Shown: positions 11,401-24,106 of the stretch, one piece after another
Numbering within the stretch: position 1 is the stretch's first letter
Layout of the letters: each line of letters starts with the position of its first letter
Source: Citrus sinensis
Taxonomy: Eukaryota > Streptophyta > Magnoliopsida > Sapindales > Rutaceae
Assembly: GCF_022201045.2 (NCBI RefSeq)
Contig: NC_068562.1
Span: 8,910,001 to 8,974,000 of the forward strand
Length of the DNA stretch: 64,000 bases
Direction of reading: 5' to 3'
The notes under the pieces: model-generated
Databases searched by the model: none
The model's input: the letters and a program-made list of their open reading frames with translations, nothing else
Told to the model about the DNA's origin: nothing
Made by a program: the position numbers and the translations under genes

Positions 11401-14400
11401 AATTGACCGTTTACTTGACGTAAAAGAATTAACTAAAAAGTAAAAATAATTAATGAAAATATTACGCGTCGCTCCCTAATGATGCTTTATTCAACCGAAG
11501 CCCGCTCTCGTCACGTCAGCTCTTATTTTTCTCTACTTTTTTCTTGATTTCTCACTTACGAGTCACCTATTACATCAAACAATTAGGTGTTTTAAACTTG
11601 ATTAGTATTGAGAATTCATCTCATTGTTCAATGTAACCCACGCCTTTGTTTTATTTGTTTTGGGAAGCTCGTGATCTTCCCATGCAAAGGAAAAACAATA
11701 CCAGGTCGCCTTCTTTTTTTTTTTTGATAGGTCGTTTACTTGTTTTGTGCATATACTTGCTGTGTGTGATGTAAAGTTTTGGCGATCGGATGAAGGACGA
11801 TTAATTTTGCCCAAATGCCACTCGTGAATTGTGGTTCGAACCGGATTAATAATTAAAGGGGATTTGACGTTTGAGTAGTTGAGACTTGAAATTGAAAATG
11901 AAAATTAAAATTTTTTTTGTGGATAAAGAGCCAAAGGGCTCCACGTGGAATTTTCAGCAATAAATTGTTGCTTTCAATGTTTGTAGACACAAATATATCT
12001 AATTTCATAACATAATTTAGTTACACTCAATGAGACGAATTCTGCTCCAAATGAAACAAATCTAAAAACTGTATTGTCATAGTGGGTGTTTGGCAAGTGA
12101 GAAAACGAAGGAAAGTGAAAGAAAATAAGAGAGAGAAGAAAAATATTGAAAATTGTAATCAACTAAATTCTGGATATACTTATGTTTTTATATGGATAAA
12201 TAAATCAATTGCTAATTTAACAAAAAAAAACCTATCTGATGAAACTTTTTAGATTAGTTTAACTATTACCCTAGTTTTTAAGATTAAAAAAATCAGACAC
12301 TATTCTAAGATGCTTCTACAGTATACAGCATACCCCATATAGCAAAGTTAATAAAAAAAATAGTAATAATAATAATAATTAAGAAAAAAATAAAGCAAAA
12401 AAGACAATAGAAGGTTGGATACTTTGATTAATGGGACATTTTTCTTTGGGACCATGGTCTCCACAAGATATAAATTATATCGAACAAACGTTCAACTAAA
12501 ATTTAAAAACCATTCTCTTTCTCGTGTCCACACCATGTATATGTCTTTGTTATTATATTTGTCCGTTGAGGATTGTTCATTTGTCTGTTTTTTATGAAAG
12601 ATAATCCTATTTACTTTATCTTGATCAATGCCATCTTTATTATAGCAATTATTGCTTAATTTTAGTGGGAGTTCCATTCCAAAGTCCATACCGGCAAACA
12701 CATTTTATAATTGAAACTTTTTTTTGTTTTTCCTGCTTTTAGCTTGGAAATTTTAGGGCCATCATTCAAAATGAGATATATATAAGATAAGTTGATTTTG
12801 AATTGCTTAATTAGCCAATGCACGTAACGGTTGTGTTGAATTTTATGATAGCCTCTGATTGGACAAATGTTAGCCTTCTCCCATCCTTTAATCTTTTATC
12901 ATCATCATCATCATCATCATCATCTTCTTCTTCTTCTTTTTGTACGAGAGTCAAAAAGGTTACTAAATGAAAAAAAAAAAAATGAATACAATTTAAAGAT
13001 CAATTGCTTTCAAAGCAAAGCTTTCCGAATTCTATTTCGGGGACCATCCTATGCCCCAAATACAATTAGCATCAGTTAGCTCTTAGTTTTAGACCGCCAT
13101 CCACTGAATTGCCTTCTTTTATATATGCGTGAATCATGAAAATTAAGCTCTTCAATTAAAAGATTAAACAATTTTAAAAAGGAAATTTATTAACCAAGAG
13201 GCATCACAAAACATGCTTTAAATATATATATATTTTTGACAACTTTGTACATAGATTTAGAAGCAGAAAAATTCAAAATCCCTTTCAATAAAGTGTATAT
13301 ATATATTACCCTTACCGAGTAGTGCTATATATTCCAATTTTTTTTTTCTAAAAAGTTGTCATAAATGACGTAACATTCATTAATTGTTTGAGAGAACATG
13401 TGCCTCTCGGTTCGAGCGAGGACTTTTAGTCTGGATTGTGGTACGGGGTTAAAGGTGTCTCCCACAGTTAGGACCCTCCCCAAAATACCTCGTGGTCACA
13501 AAAAAAATATATATATACTTAGATCTCGTAAAGAATTACTAACTAATTAATGAATTACATATTATTTTGTGATGAAATTTAAGATAGAAAGTTTGAGATG
13601 CCTAATCTACTCAAAATATGTATGGGGCTTATTTATTAAATTTACCCACAAAACTAGAGTTCTATTTTCTTGTTTTTTCACAATAAGAAAATAAAAAGAT
13701 AGAGAGTGAGAAATTTAAAAGAGATTTAAAATAAATAAGAGTATGGGCACATTGTAAATGACTGTATCTGGCCCAGAGCACAAGAATAGCATTGATTTCA
13801 ACACAACACAATCTTTTCATATCGTAAGACCAGTCCAGAGCACAATGTAGGATCTTGTTTTCATTCACCTCAATGAAATAATTAAAGTGCAATGTTGTTT
13901 TGTATTGTGTATGTTACAGTTCCACAACATTATCATATCTTAATTTTTTAATTTTGTGGGATCAGAAAAAATATTTTATGATCTCTCGAAGTTTCATTCT
14001 CTCTTCTCATTTTAAAATATCTGTGATATTTTTAGACCTTATAATTGACTAGAATCACCAATTGACCAAACAATACCCTAGAGGGGGAATTAAAAAAACA
14101 AAAGAGAAATGAAAAAAAAAAAACTATGTTTCCTCAATCAATTACGTCGGAAGGTCGGATTATATATTCGGAAAGAAATTTATCTATATATTCATTTGTT
14201 TTCTAAATTTGGACCAAGTTAGCTACATTTTTTTTAAAAAAAAATGAGAGAAAATTGAATGAACAAACATACAATTGACAAAAACAATATCAAGAGATAT
14301 TTTGTAAATTCATTATTTTTCAAACACGCTTTAATATATATATTTTTTTAGGACCCATATTTCAAATGCGGCTCAATATCAAGTCACGTCTCACTAACTC

Positions 14401-15761
14401 CAAAGCTAAAAAAGTTGAAGCTATCAAATATGAACACCCTCACGTACATATATTTTTCAGAGTCTTCGCACGCAGTATGTGAAAACAAAAGGGTGTTAAT
14501 TAAGTGATGTTAAAAGTACAACAATTTGCTTGTAATTTTTCTCAGAAATGGACTGTTCTTACGCTATAAATTATTGGTCACCCTTACACGGCTATCAAAA
14601 TAATTGGGGGGGTGTAACTTTTGGAAAAATCAAAAGGTGAAAATATCCTTTGGATTTTTTCTTTTAACTTTTTTAATTTCTTTTCCAACATCCCATTGTG
14701 AGATTATTAAAATATGGTGATGTGAATTTACTCATGATTGAACTGGCCGCTAATTGAAGTAATTTGCTTTTTAAAAGTTTTATATTTGCATCTTTTTGCA
14801 GTATACGCCACTTCCTAGTTGCCGTTAGTTGTGACAATGGAGTCAAAACTAAGAAGAAAATTTAAATAAAGATAGTAGCATTAAAAAAAAAAAAAAAACC
14901 CAAAAGATAATCAATCTAGAAAGTAGAAAAGAGGGATTTTTTTTTTTTTTTTTGGTTCAAAAGCAAAAAGTGAATATTCACATTCAGGATTTCTGAGCCG
15001 TTTGCCATGTAAAATATAAAAGTCTGATGTTGCAACTCAAGTTTGTAGCAGCAGTCTCATTACAAGTTTTAAGTTTTAGGTTACAAATTTGATGTATATC
15101 ATTAAATATTACGTCAGGCATAACTTTTCAAAGGGACACCACAGTCATTCCCTCTTATTAATATGATCTTTTTTTTTAAAGGAGATTATAAAAGACGTGT
15201 AAGTAATAAATAAATAAATAAAACTCTATTCTATTTTTTTTTTAAAAAAATAGTTTTATAAATGCATGCACCAACTTTAATTTAAAGAGCACAGCCAAAA
15301 TATTGATAATTAGAAATTTGACTCCATAAGTGGCTTTTTGTTACAATGCATTCGGTAACCTTTTGTGACTTTTTGAGTTGAAAATGAAGTTGAGGGAACT
15401 CAAAAGAGTTCATGCACTTCAAAATTATGAACTTTGATCACTTGATGCATGTGGGTGTCTCTGTTTCATTTTCCACAAGCACATGAATTTGTAAAACGCC
15501 GGTCCATTCAGCCCAATTTTATTGGGATATGCCAGATGAAACTTACTTTTGTCATCCCACAACAATAGCCCAAATTACAGCTTTTTAGAATTTGAAAATC
15601 CTGGAATTTGGACAAATGACTTTCCAGTTCAACTGAGATTTTCTTCTCAAAAAAAAAGTTCTCAACTCCTGTGACCGTTGTCACTTGTCACAAGTAGGGT
15701 GCAACTAGCTAGCATGAAAAAAATGGCAAAAAACAAAAACAAAAATCACAATTAATTAATT

Positions 15762-15902
15762 GGGTCCAGCTATGGTGCCACAGTTGTGTGGTACCACAGT
15801 TGGATTCAGCCATTGGATCTAACTCTGGTGACAACTGTTGACTAGATCTAATAGTTGGATCTAGCTATGGTACCATACAACTGTGGTACCATAAGTTTGT
15901 CC
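15762..15902. mobile_element. 141-bp MITE, copy 2 of the ATGGTG family
   Basis: The inverted arms have ends GGGTCCAGCTATGGTG at the left and, read inward from the right, GGACAAACTTATGGTACC. These two distinct ends correspond to the right and left ends of the element at 3942-4081, so the copies are the same family in opposite orientation. The arms have diverged in their inner repeats (ccacagttg here, ccaccgttg in copy 1). The flanks taattaatt and taattataa share the first 6 of 9 bases. Confidence 0.75.
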
Positions 15903-17805
15903 TAATTATAAATATTCCAGAAAAGGAAAAAAGATGATCTTGATCTTACTTTAATTGATCTCTCAGTTACACTGACACACAGAAATATAAAGACTCAAAC
16001 TGGGCTTGAACGAGACAGGTCACTGTGGTCCAACAGAAAAATTTTATCATCTGGTAGCAAGTCGTGATTGTCATCAATGGAGTTGATTCGAAACAAAAAG
16101 ATAGGAAGGTTTGATCCCAACTTGATTAGTTTTTAGAAACACAAAAGCGTGCTTGAATCTTGACCTGAATGGGACGGATCAGCCTGGCCTGGAGTAACCC
16201 CAAGCAAAATTTTGTCATCTTTAGTCGTCGGTTACATTTTGCGTTGTCTCATTCTCGCAACAAATATCCATAAATGAATGGTCGATATATTGCATGCATG
16301 CATAATCGCATAAGAGGAAAATAAACCCCAGTTTCCAGTCAATTACTAGCAAAACATGTACCGATTATGATCAATTGATCATCGATCTATATCGTCTTGT
16401 TTCCCAAATGGAGTGGGATAGAAGGAATCTAGCTCTGTTAGTGAGTTTGTTCACCTAAACGTTACATGTTGTGATGACTCTATATGTATAACTTAATCTA
16501 ACATGCCACATAAAATCCTAGCTGCCCAAATATTCCTTTCTTAATGAGGCTTTAATGTGTTAAGCCTTTAAGAATGTCAAAGCCAGTTGCCTAAACTAGC
16601 TTGGTTGTTGGTCATATGCATACCAAATTTTAAAACCACATCCTTTCCCAGGTATTGTCATTTACTCATTTTATTCAAATTGATAACCAACCCACCCAAT
16701 TTTGAAAGAAATTTGCAAGGTATGGGGAAAAGTTGATGGTTTATATCAATTGTTTTTTATGAAATCAATGGCAATCCCATTGAAAGGCTCCCAAAGAGTC
16801 ATGTAAATCACATATATTAATGAAAACTATAAAAAAAAAAAAAAAAAAAACTCCTCACAATGGTGTGTGTGTGTGGATTCCACGTTGTGCCCCGAATGTG
16901 GTTGGCGTTTAAACAACTAATACTTCCATGAAACGCAGGCCAAATGAAATTACAATAAACAAAGACTCGTAGCAAATTCAACGAGCTTTTGATGATTTGA
17001 GTTAATCCACCCGAATTGAGGCCTAATTATGAGGACCTTGAAAAGTGGTTTTGTTGTGTGATAGCGTCATGCATTTTTATCCACTAACTTCATTTCCTCC
17101 AAACATGGCCCATCTTCTTTACATTCAATTTTCATTTTCTGATCCAAAAATATCATAAATATTAAATAGGCACCAATAGTTAGGAAATTTTTTCATTATA
17201 TTCGTAATACTTTCAATATTTAAATGAACATATTAAATCCATATTTTTTAGTATTCATCTCATTGTATTAACATTTTAATAATCTTTACCCGTGTGTATT
17301 TTATTATAACGGTATACTATCACACTTTTTTTTTAAAAAATAAATAATATTGGTGTAGCATTCATCTACTGAATGATATAATAGAATGATAAATAATTTT
17401 ATATTTATCATATAATAAATAAGTGATAAGTAATATTGAAATTAAAGTTGGCACTCAAATGTTAGAATTTCAAACATTATTTGTAGAATACACATAAAAA
17501 TAAGGTAAGTAATAATCCTTACCCTTATAATAATTCCTGATAACTTTATTGTAATTTTTGTTTTAAATATGAAACTCATTGACCAAATATACATTTATTA
17601 ATTATTCGAACAGTTGTTGAATAAATTAACCAAAAAAAAAAATTCAATTTTTGAAAAATAAAATAAAATAAAAATAAAGAGAAACCCCACGCTCAGAGCT
17701 TCCCTCGTATATAAAGAACAGAAACTGCAACTGCTTGAAAAACTGAAACTAACGCTTGTTTAAATTCATTAAAATTTACGAAGCTTGAGCTTCTTAAGCG
17801 TCGAA
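15903..17805. other. Intergenic DNA and 5' flank of the GOST-like gene
   Basis: No gene was found. A GT/TG repeat lies near 16863-16875. The last 100 bp before 17806 contain a TATA-like tatataaag (about 17708-17716) followed by less AT-rich sequence, consistent with a promoter and short 5' leader for the downstream gene. Confidence 0.5.
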
Positions 17806-20800
17806 ATGGAACCAAAAACTGTTCATGTCGGGCTTGATGAGTCGTTTCGACCGCTCCCTTCGCTGTACTTGGCTTTCTTGTCGATCTGGTTCCTCTCTGC
17901 TTGTTCTTGGACCATTAACACATACAAAAACCGCCATTTTCGGGTGATTATATTTGATTTTATCTGAAAAGTAATTTTTTTTCGTAATTTAGAGTGATTT
18001 GATTAGATGGGTTGGTATTGGTTTCTTTGTTCAGTGTTTAATTTGTTAGCTTTTTGGCTTGTGATCTTACTGTGAGAGTTAAAAATGATTTTTTTTTTTT
18101 TAATTTATGGGTTTGTTTTCCTTTATTGTGATTATGCGTATTATGGGATCGTTGAGTTTTGTGAACTTGTGTTATTCTTTTAGATGATGATTTGACTGGT
18201 TTGGCTTTTGCATTGGTTGATACGTCTTGAATGGTTTGGCTTTTGCATTTGTTGATACGTCTTGAATTGTGTTATTGTTATACTAGAGCAGGCAAATAAT
18301 TTGCAGTGGACGCTGGCGTCTGTTCCGTTGATTAAAGCATTGCAGCTTACTCTATCCTTCCTGTTCTGGTATGTTCTGTAACCTAAGCAAATAATAACTA
18401 TAGACAACTGAAGTGTATAATAATAATGTCTATTGTCCAAACAAAAAGAAACTGCAATTGGCTATAGCATTTTGGGCAATCTTATGGCTTGCGCTTACTC
18501 ATCACAGACGTTGCGTGAATTCTTAGACAGTTGTGCGTTTATATTGTTTGTCTTCTTCAGCTGTTTTGATTTCTTCACTGTGGTCTGCCTTTTTAGTAGA
18601 GTTAAGATCAAATGTGTTGCATTTCTTTTAGAGGAGGGTGATATGTATAACCAGAAGAGGACTGTAATTTCTTAGGGTTCAAAGAATACTATATTTGGGG
18701 TATGATGTTCAATTGTCTAATTGAATTGCGAGGTCCCTATGGGAATCATAAAATATGTAGATGTATTTTGAGCATACATAGTTTATCAAATGGAGGAGGT
18801 TAAATATTTTGGAACCTGTTTAATTATACATAGTCATGACTTGTCATGTTAAATGGGTAACTAATGGTAAACTCCTATGCTTTTAATGAGATTATGTGTG
18901 GTTGTATTCCATACAACATCTTGAAAGTATCTATTGAACCATATATTAACAAAGTGGGTATAATAATCCAACATTTTTTGTATATGTGATGTGATTGGGG
19001 AAAAAAAATGAGTGTTTTATAAAACAGAAGGTGGAGAGTTGTGAAGTTAACAGTTTTGAGAGAATGAGTGCTTTTGTTTCTATCTTCTCCAAATTCTAGC
19101 TATCTAAACTTTTTTTTTTCTTTTCTTGGAAAACGATTGTTTAAATTTGAGCCATCGTTCTTGCAGGTATTCATGTTTTCATCTTCAGATATGCTCTCTG
19201 TGGATGTCCTTTGGTGTGTATGTTACTGGAATACTCTTTCAGACAGCTTCTTTTGTGTCATTCTTGTTAATCTCTCATGGTTACTGCATTATGTGTGAGC
19301 GTCTATCAGTAACCGAGCGCCGCTCTACAGCTGCACTTGGGTGTGTCTTTTACTTGACTCTTGTTGGGTACAGAGCTTCTGTACCTTACTTCACAGTGAG
19401 TTTCTTATTTACTTAATACATTAGGCTGTCAAAATGGCATCAATCTCCGACATTTTTCTGATTTTATGAACTTCTCAGTAGCATTAAACTATCTCCTTAA
19501 GACAGCGTACCGATTCCTTAAATTTTCTGCTGTGCAGGTTCTGCTTCTGCTTAATTATTTCATTTCTTTCTATGTGATTTTCCACCATATTTCTCAAAAT
19601 CTCGCTGTGTTGCGAGAACAATTGGCTTTCATAGAGGATGAGGATGTTCAGGCAATGCATGATGCTGTATATACAAAGTATATTATGTTCAAGTATGTGT
19701 TCTGAAATGTTTGAATATGTTGACAACATAAATTCTTATCTGTAAATAGTCCACTCTCTACCAAAGAAATGCAAGGAGAATAATTTGTTGAACTTGATGT
19801 GCTTGTTTCTCTTGAATTGTGCAGAAAATTTCAGGGAGCAATGCAGATAGTAGCTATGGCAGAAACTGTGGTAGGAATTTATTGGTTTCACCCTCTTTTC
19901 TAAAGTTATAGGTTTGGATGCAACAAATGGGGACATGAATTTTGAGATTTTTTAATTATTTGAATGCCAGATATACCTTAATGTGGATGACTCTTCTGAA
20001 AATTACTGGCTTCGCCTGTTAGTTCGAGAATGGGCGCAATTCTGCATTTTTCTGTACATTGGGTATGTTTCTGTAACTCAATTACGTGAGTTTTTGTTCC
20101 TAAGGCACATGTAGTTTTTAAAATTATGTGGATTCTTGGACTAGTTCAAAATTACAAGAAATCATTACATATTCCTTGATTTGCCATTCTTCTTTCAATG
20201 CGGTAACTGCTTTTTTGGTGGCTTCTGTCAGGTGGACATTTAGGTCACAAGACCTGGCACCCCGTTTCTCTGTTATGCCAACTACAAAGTCTAAAGGGGA
20301 TACAATGGTGCCTCCCATCTATAGTATTGTAAGTTTCATGTTCACATTTGACCTCTTCAAAAAGATATTCTATCAAACCCTTTAGGAGCTTTACTTGGGC
20401 TATTATTCTCTGCTCCGAGTTTGATTTTATTTACATGGCATAAACATACATGCAAGACACTTTAACCTGCAGGAGATTAGAAAAGGAAAAAAAAAAGGGG
20501 ACTGTGGCATTCAGTTTTATAATGCTGATTCTTCTAACTGCAGGAAATGGACGCAGCAGCGTTCAAAGATTTTAGTCGTCACGAGTGGCACATTGGTGTG
20601 GTAAGCATTTTAAACTCAAGCTTGTTTCAGTGAATTGATTAATGTAGCTGTTTTCAAGTTCCATCAACTTTTATTAACCTCCAAAACCAGTACATCAGTC
20701 AACACGTCTATTTACTCGCTTTTTTGTGCTGATGTAGCCGACATCTCGTTCTCATGACAAAAGCTCAAAAGAGTCTGTCTTAGTAATAATTCAGCATCCA

Positions 20801-20857
20801 AATGCACATCGGCTAAGTTCAACCACTTCTTCGTCTCCGAGCACATCGCCAGTGTAG
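17806..20857 (+). CDS. Multi-pass membrane protein of the GOST / lung 7-TM receptor-like type
   Basis: Nine exons: 17806-17943, 18292-18368, 19167-19395, 19538-19692, 19825-19870, 19971-20062, 20232-20328, 20544-20600, 20738-20857, giving about 336 residues. All introns are GT-AG with matching phases. The N-terminus (MEPKTVHVGL) is followed by a series of about seven hydrophobic segments, including LYLAFLSIWFLSACSW, ICSLWMSFGVYVTGI, ALGCVFYLTLVGY, VLLLLNYFISFYVIF and EWAQFCIFLYIGWTF. The motif ISHGYCIMCERLS after the third segment resembles the loop of GOST proteins (GPR107/TMEM87 relatives), which act in Golgi and endosomal trafficking. The C-terminal tail is Ser-rich and probably cytosolic. 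I infer the family from topology and a few motifs; the large luminal domain of typical members is missing, so the function is open. A TTG 21 bp upstream extends the frame, but the ATG at 17806 is the natural start. Confidence 0.85.
18197..18266. repeat. Tandem duplication, two 35-bp units
   Basis: The unit tggtttggcttttgcatt...cgtcttgaa occurs at 18197-18231 and 18232-18266 with a single G/T difference. It lies in intron 1 of the GOST-like gene and points to a recent local duplication. Confidence 0.92.
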
Positions 20858-22113
20858 CTTCCTATTTATGCTTTGAACTCCAAGTACAGATTTTATGTTA
20901 ATAGAAGAGTTATACAAGTACGGCAATGGACAGAATAGGTTTCTGCAATTTCGTTGCCTGCATCCATCTGTGGATGCAAGAGGCCGGCAACAAATTTTAT
21001 CTTATATACACAGATTTTTTCTTTTTCTTTTTGGCTTAAAGAATACAAAAGGGTGAAGATTCATTCACTTAGGCTAGAGTCGACAGCCAGCCAATCTTCA
21101 TATGTATTAAAAATATTCAATCGATCCATCGAAACTGTATATTCTTCCCTTTTTATGGAATGCGTTCACTCATTAACATTTGTATTATAACTATTCTTTA
21201 TGGTTTATAACTTCTAGGATAGGACTTTTGGCAGAAGATCAAGCATCTATTCCTCTTGCCCCTCGTGTGCGGTCTTGAATTTGATAGGCATTTGATCCAC
21301 TTTTTATGTTGGTACTTTTTGACTCTTTGCAACCAGTCCTTGTTCTTAAACATTCTTGTTGCAAGAAAAAAAAAATCTCTATTTTGATTTTTACAATTTT
21401 GAAGTTGATCAGTTCTCGAAATTCTTTAGTAAGGGAAGCTTTTCATACTAGATTATCATTTTCAAGAATCATCAAGCAAAGGTTTATTGTTTAGGCCAAC
21501 TCAGTCATTAGTCGAGTGGTAAAGACTCTTTTATCCGTTATAGAAGAAAACGAGTCTTATTCATAAACTTGGTGTAGAGATTATAATTTTTATTTCTTGA
21601 GTCTTTTATGGTTATATATCTGTCGATTTTTGAGTTATGTTCTAATTTCCATACACCTTTGATAGATCATCATCATAACTTAAATTTTTAAAACAAAGAA
21701 AAGAAAATTCTTGTTTTGAGATGGTCACAAAGAAATTCCGCAGAAAATTTTGCATTTTAGGTTAAATTACAAATTTAACCTTTAATAAACTTGAAATTAC
21801 AATGACCCCCTTGAAATCTGCCCTTCCCCTGTCACGGTCTCCCACTCGCACCTCAAAAACCACTCGGGAAGGAGGAGAAGAGAAAAAAAAAAAAGGGACT
21901 CCAATTGCAAAGGAAATCCCGAAAGCTGCGGCCACCGCCGTCGCTCCCGCCAACAAACAAACATCTCTCTTGTCCCCAATCTCTCTGCCGGGCACGCGCT
22001 ATCTCTAGCTTCTAGTCTTCACTTACTGGAAAACAGCTCCGATAATTGCGAGAATTTTAAAGCAGATCAGCAAAGCCAACTCAGTAAGCGAAAGCAACTA
22101 AAACCCTTATCAA
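20858..22113. other. 3' flank of GOST-like gene and 5' region of COX19
   Basis: Transcript end signals of the upstream gene are likely in the first few hundred bases. At about 21495-21600, ccaactcagtcattagtcg followed by agtggtaaagactc looks like a tRNA A-box-like sequence, perhaps a SINE remnant; weak. The 21790-22110 part is richer in C and G and lies just upstream of the COX19 start, so it probably holds that promoter and leader. Short ORFs here are not called. Confidence 0.5.
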
Positions 22114-23476
22114 ATGAGCGCAGGTAACTCCACCCATGATTTATTTTTTTCCATTTTCTGTTATTGCTTCACATGTTTCCTTATGGGACTGCACTTGAAC
22201 CAACAATAAAAAATGCAGTCTTGATTTTAGTAGATAACTTATTTAGTAAAAAAAATAAAAATAAAAATTTAGCGAGCTTTAGCAGTAAATTAAATAAAAG
22301 ACCAAATATTTTTGGCAGGTGGAGCATTTGGTGGTAACAGGGGAGCGAGACCCGTTCCTCCTGAGAAAGGAGTCTTCCCTTTAGATCATATGCATCAATG
22401 TGATCTGGTATTTTCCTTCCTTTTTGGTTTTCTCGGATGAATAAAGTAATGAATTTTAGCTTAGGTTTGCTTAGTTACTTAGTCTTAACATTGTTATTCT
22501 GTATTTTAGGAGAAGAAAGATTACATCGGTTGCCTTAAATCTTCTGGGCACCAATCTGAAAACTGTCGGATCTTCTCGAAGAAGTATCTTGAATGCCGTA
22601 TGGCGAAGTGAGTTTTATTTAATCTTATTCAGATTTTGCAAATCAGCTTGTGGTTGCTAATTGGATTAAAGTTCAATTTTAGCTTGTTATGTTATAGAAC
22701 ATGCTGCTAGTAGGAGAACAATATAGTGCTTCGCTAAAGGTTGTACTTTTTTTATCGTAATTATTGTTATGAAATCATGTCTTGTTTGTTTTCGCAACTC
22801 ACGGCTGTCTTTGCTAAGTTCTAGAGCTGAAATAGATTAGTTTCATAAGCAGTTTAGAGATGATTTATAGATCTTGTTGGAGTTAATTTTATTTGCCAAC
22901 GGCTTGTGTGGCTGTTTAAGGAGATTAATTACCTTAGGATCAAACATTGTTCATGTATTTGTTAATTGTTTTGATAGCAATTTGAGAGGTTGAGATAAAT
23001 GCAAGGATGGCTTAAATTGTCTTTTTGTGTGCAAAACAAATTACGATTCACCTTAGATGATATATTTGGTAGTTGACAGTATCTTCTCAAAACTTTGAAT
23101 CTTTCTTCCAGAAATTAGTGATTTCTGTGGTTTTCCCTACTACTGTGCCATTCACAACATCGTCCAATATAACCTTAATCCCTTAAAAGTTGTTTGGACG
23201 GGAATGCCCAATCAATGCATAGTTTGGTTCACTGGGAAAGAAACAACAAAGGCACTATTTGGGCACTGCTGAATTAGAGAATGTTTGATGAATTGCTTAC
23301 TTATATGCATCAAGCTCAAAAGAATTTCTATATATCTTAATCCCAATAATCTTTCATTGGTCTTCTGCAGAAACTTAATGGCAAAACAAGACTTGAGTGA
23401 ACTTGGATTTAGAAATGAAAGGGACTTGGAAAATCTGAGAGAAGAGAACAATGGGAGGATTGAAAATGGAAGCTGA
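22114..23476 (+). CDS. COX19: COX19, cytochrome c oxidase assembly protein
   Basis: Four exons: 22114-22123, 22319-22407, 22510-22607, 23371-23476, encoding 100 residues. The first exon gives only three complete codons plus one base (MSA, then G). The protein has the twin CX9C arrangement C31/C41 and C52/C62, a CHCH coiled-coil-helix fold held by two disulphides and imported into the mitochondrial intermembrane space by the Mia40 pathway. The block GGAFGGNRGARPVPPEKG and the helix KNLMAKQDLSELGF are typical of COX19. The family helps deliver copper to cytochrome c oxidase. The last exon adds an Asn/Glu-rich tail after the conserved part. The 763-bp intron 3 holds only shadow ORFs. Confidence 0.96.
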
Positions 23477-24106
23477 TCGACATTATGTTATGGGATCGAA
23501 GACAGAAGAATTTTGAAGTTAGAAGAGCTTTTTTAACACAGATGATTATTGGGGTATGGTCCTTTTCATGAATGGTAGATACTTATATTAAAAATAATTG
23601 TAAAAGAATGATGGGACTGGAAGATGATGGACATTGGTAGGAGGACAGTCTGTTCAATTTTGGATAAGTACAGAAAACAAAGACCTTTTCAATTCTAATG
23701 TATTTACCTGCATTTGGATTGATCTAGCTACTTTCATTGGAAATTTGGAAGCTGTGCAGATGTATTGAATTGTGTGTATGCTGATACAACTATCCTTAAA
23801 CTTATCCTGAAACTTCCTTGAACCTTCCATTAAACTATGGTTTCCCAGCCAGCACAGTACTAAGTATTCCCCTTGTCTTTCAAGTTTGAAATCAATGGTC
23901 AAATTTTTGTCTTCCAGTTTATATTCTCATTTTTGCCATATATACTTGTTGCTATGCTTCATTTTACTAGTTATTTTCAAGCTTTAATTGCAATCAGTAC
24001 TGCAGGTCTTCTTCTAAACATTGGTATAAGATGATCTCTCACCGTCGCAGTACTAAGATTTCAAACAACTGTTAATGATTTACAATTAATAACTCACAAT
24101 AAATTG
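23477..24106. other. Convergent 3' region between COX19 and PnsB3
   Basis: COX19 and PnsB3 end tail to tail about 630 bp apart. AT-rich 3' UTR-like sequence fills the gap and no separate gene is visible. Confidence 0.6.

Larger units (their letters stand above)
10760..15761. other. ERF 5' flank and long gene-poor interval
   Basis: Immediately upstream of the ERF start codon is a GA/CT-rich stretch (10772-10802), probably 5' leader. A GT repeat lies at 10990-11029, a CAT/CTT repeat at about 12899-12936, and poly-A/T runs recur. The stretch 13390-13510 ends in an A-run and contains ggttcgagc, slightly reminiscent of a SINE tail, but this is not enough to call. No exon chain was found in nearly 5 kb. 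Confidence 0.55.
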
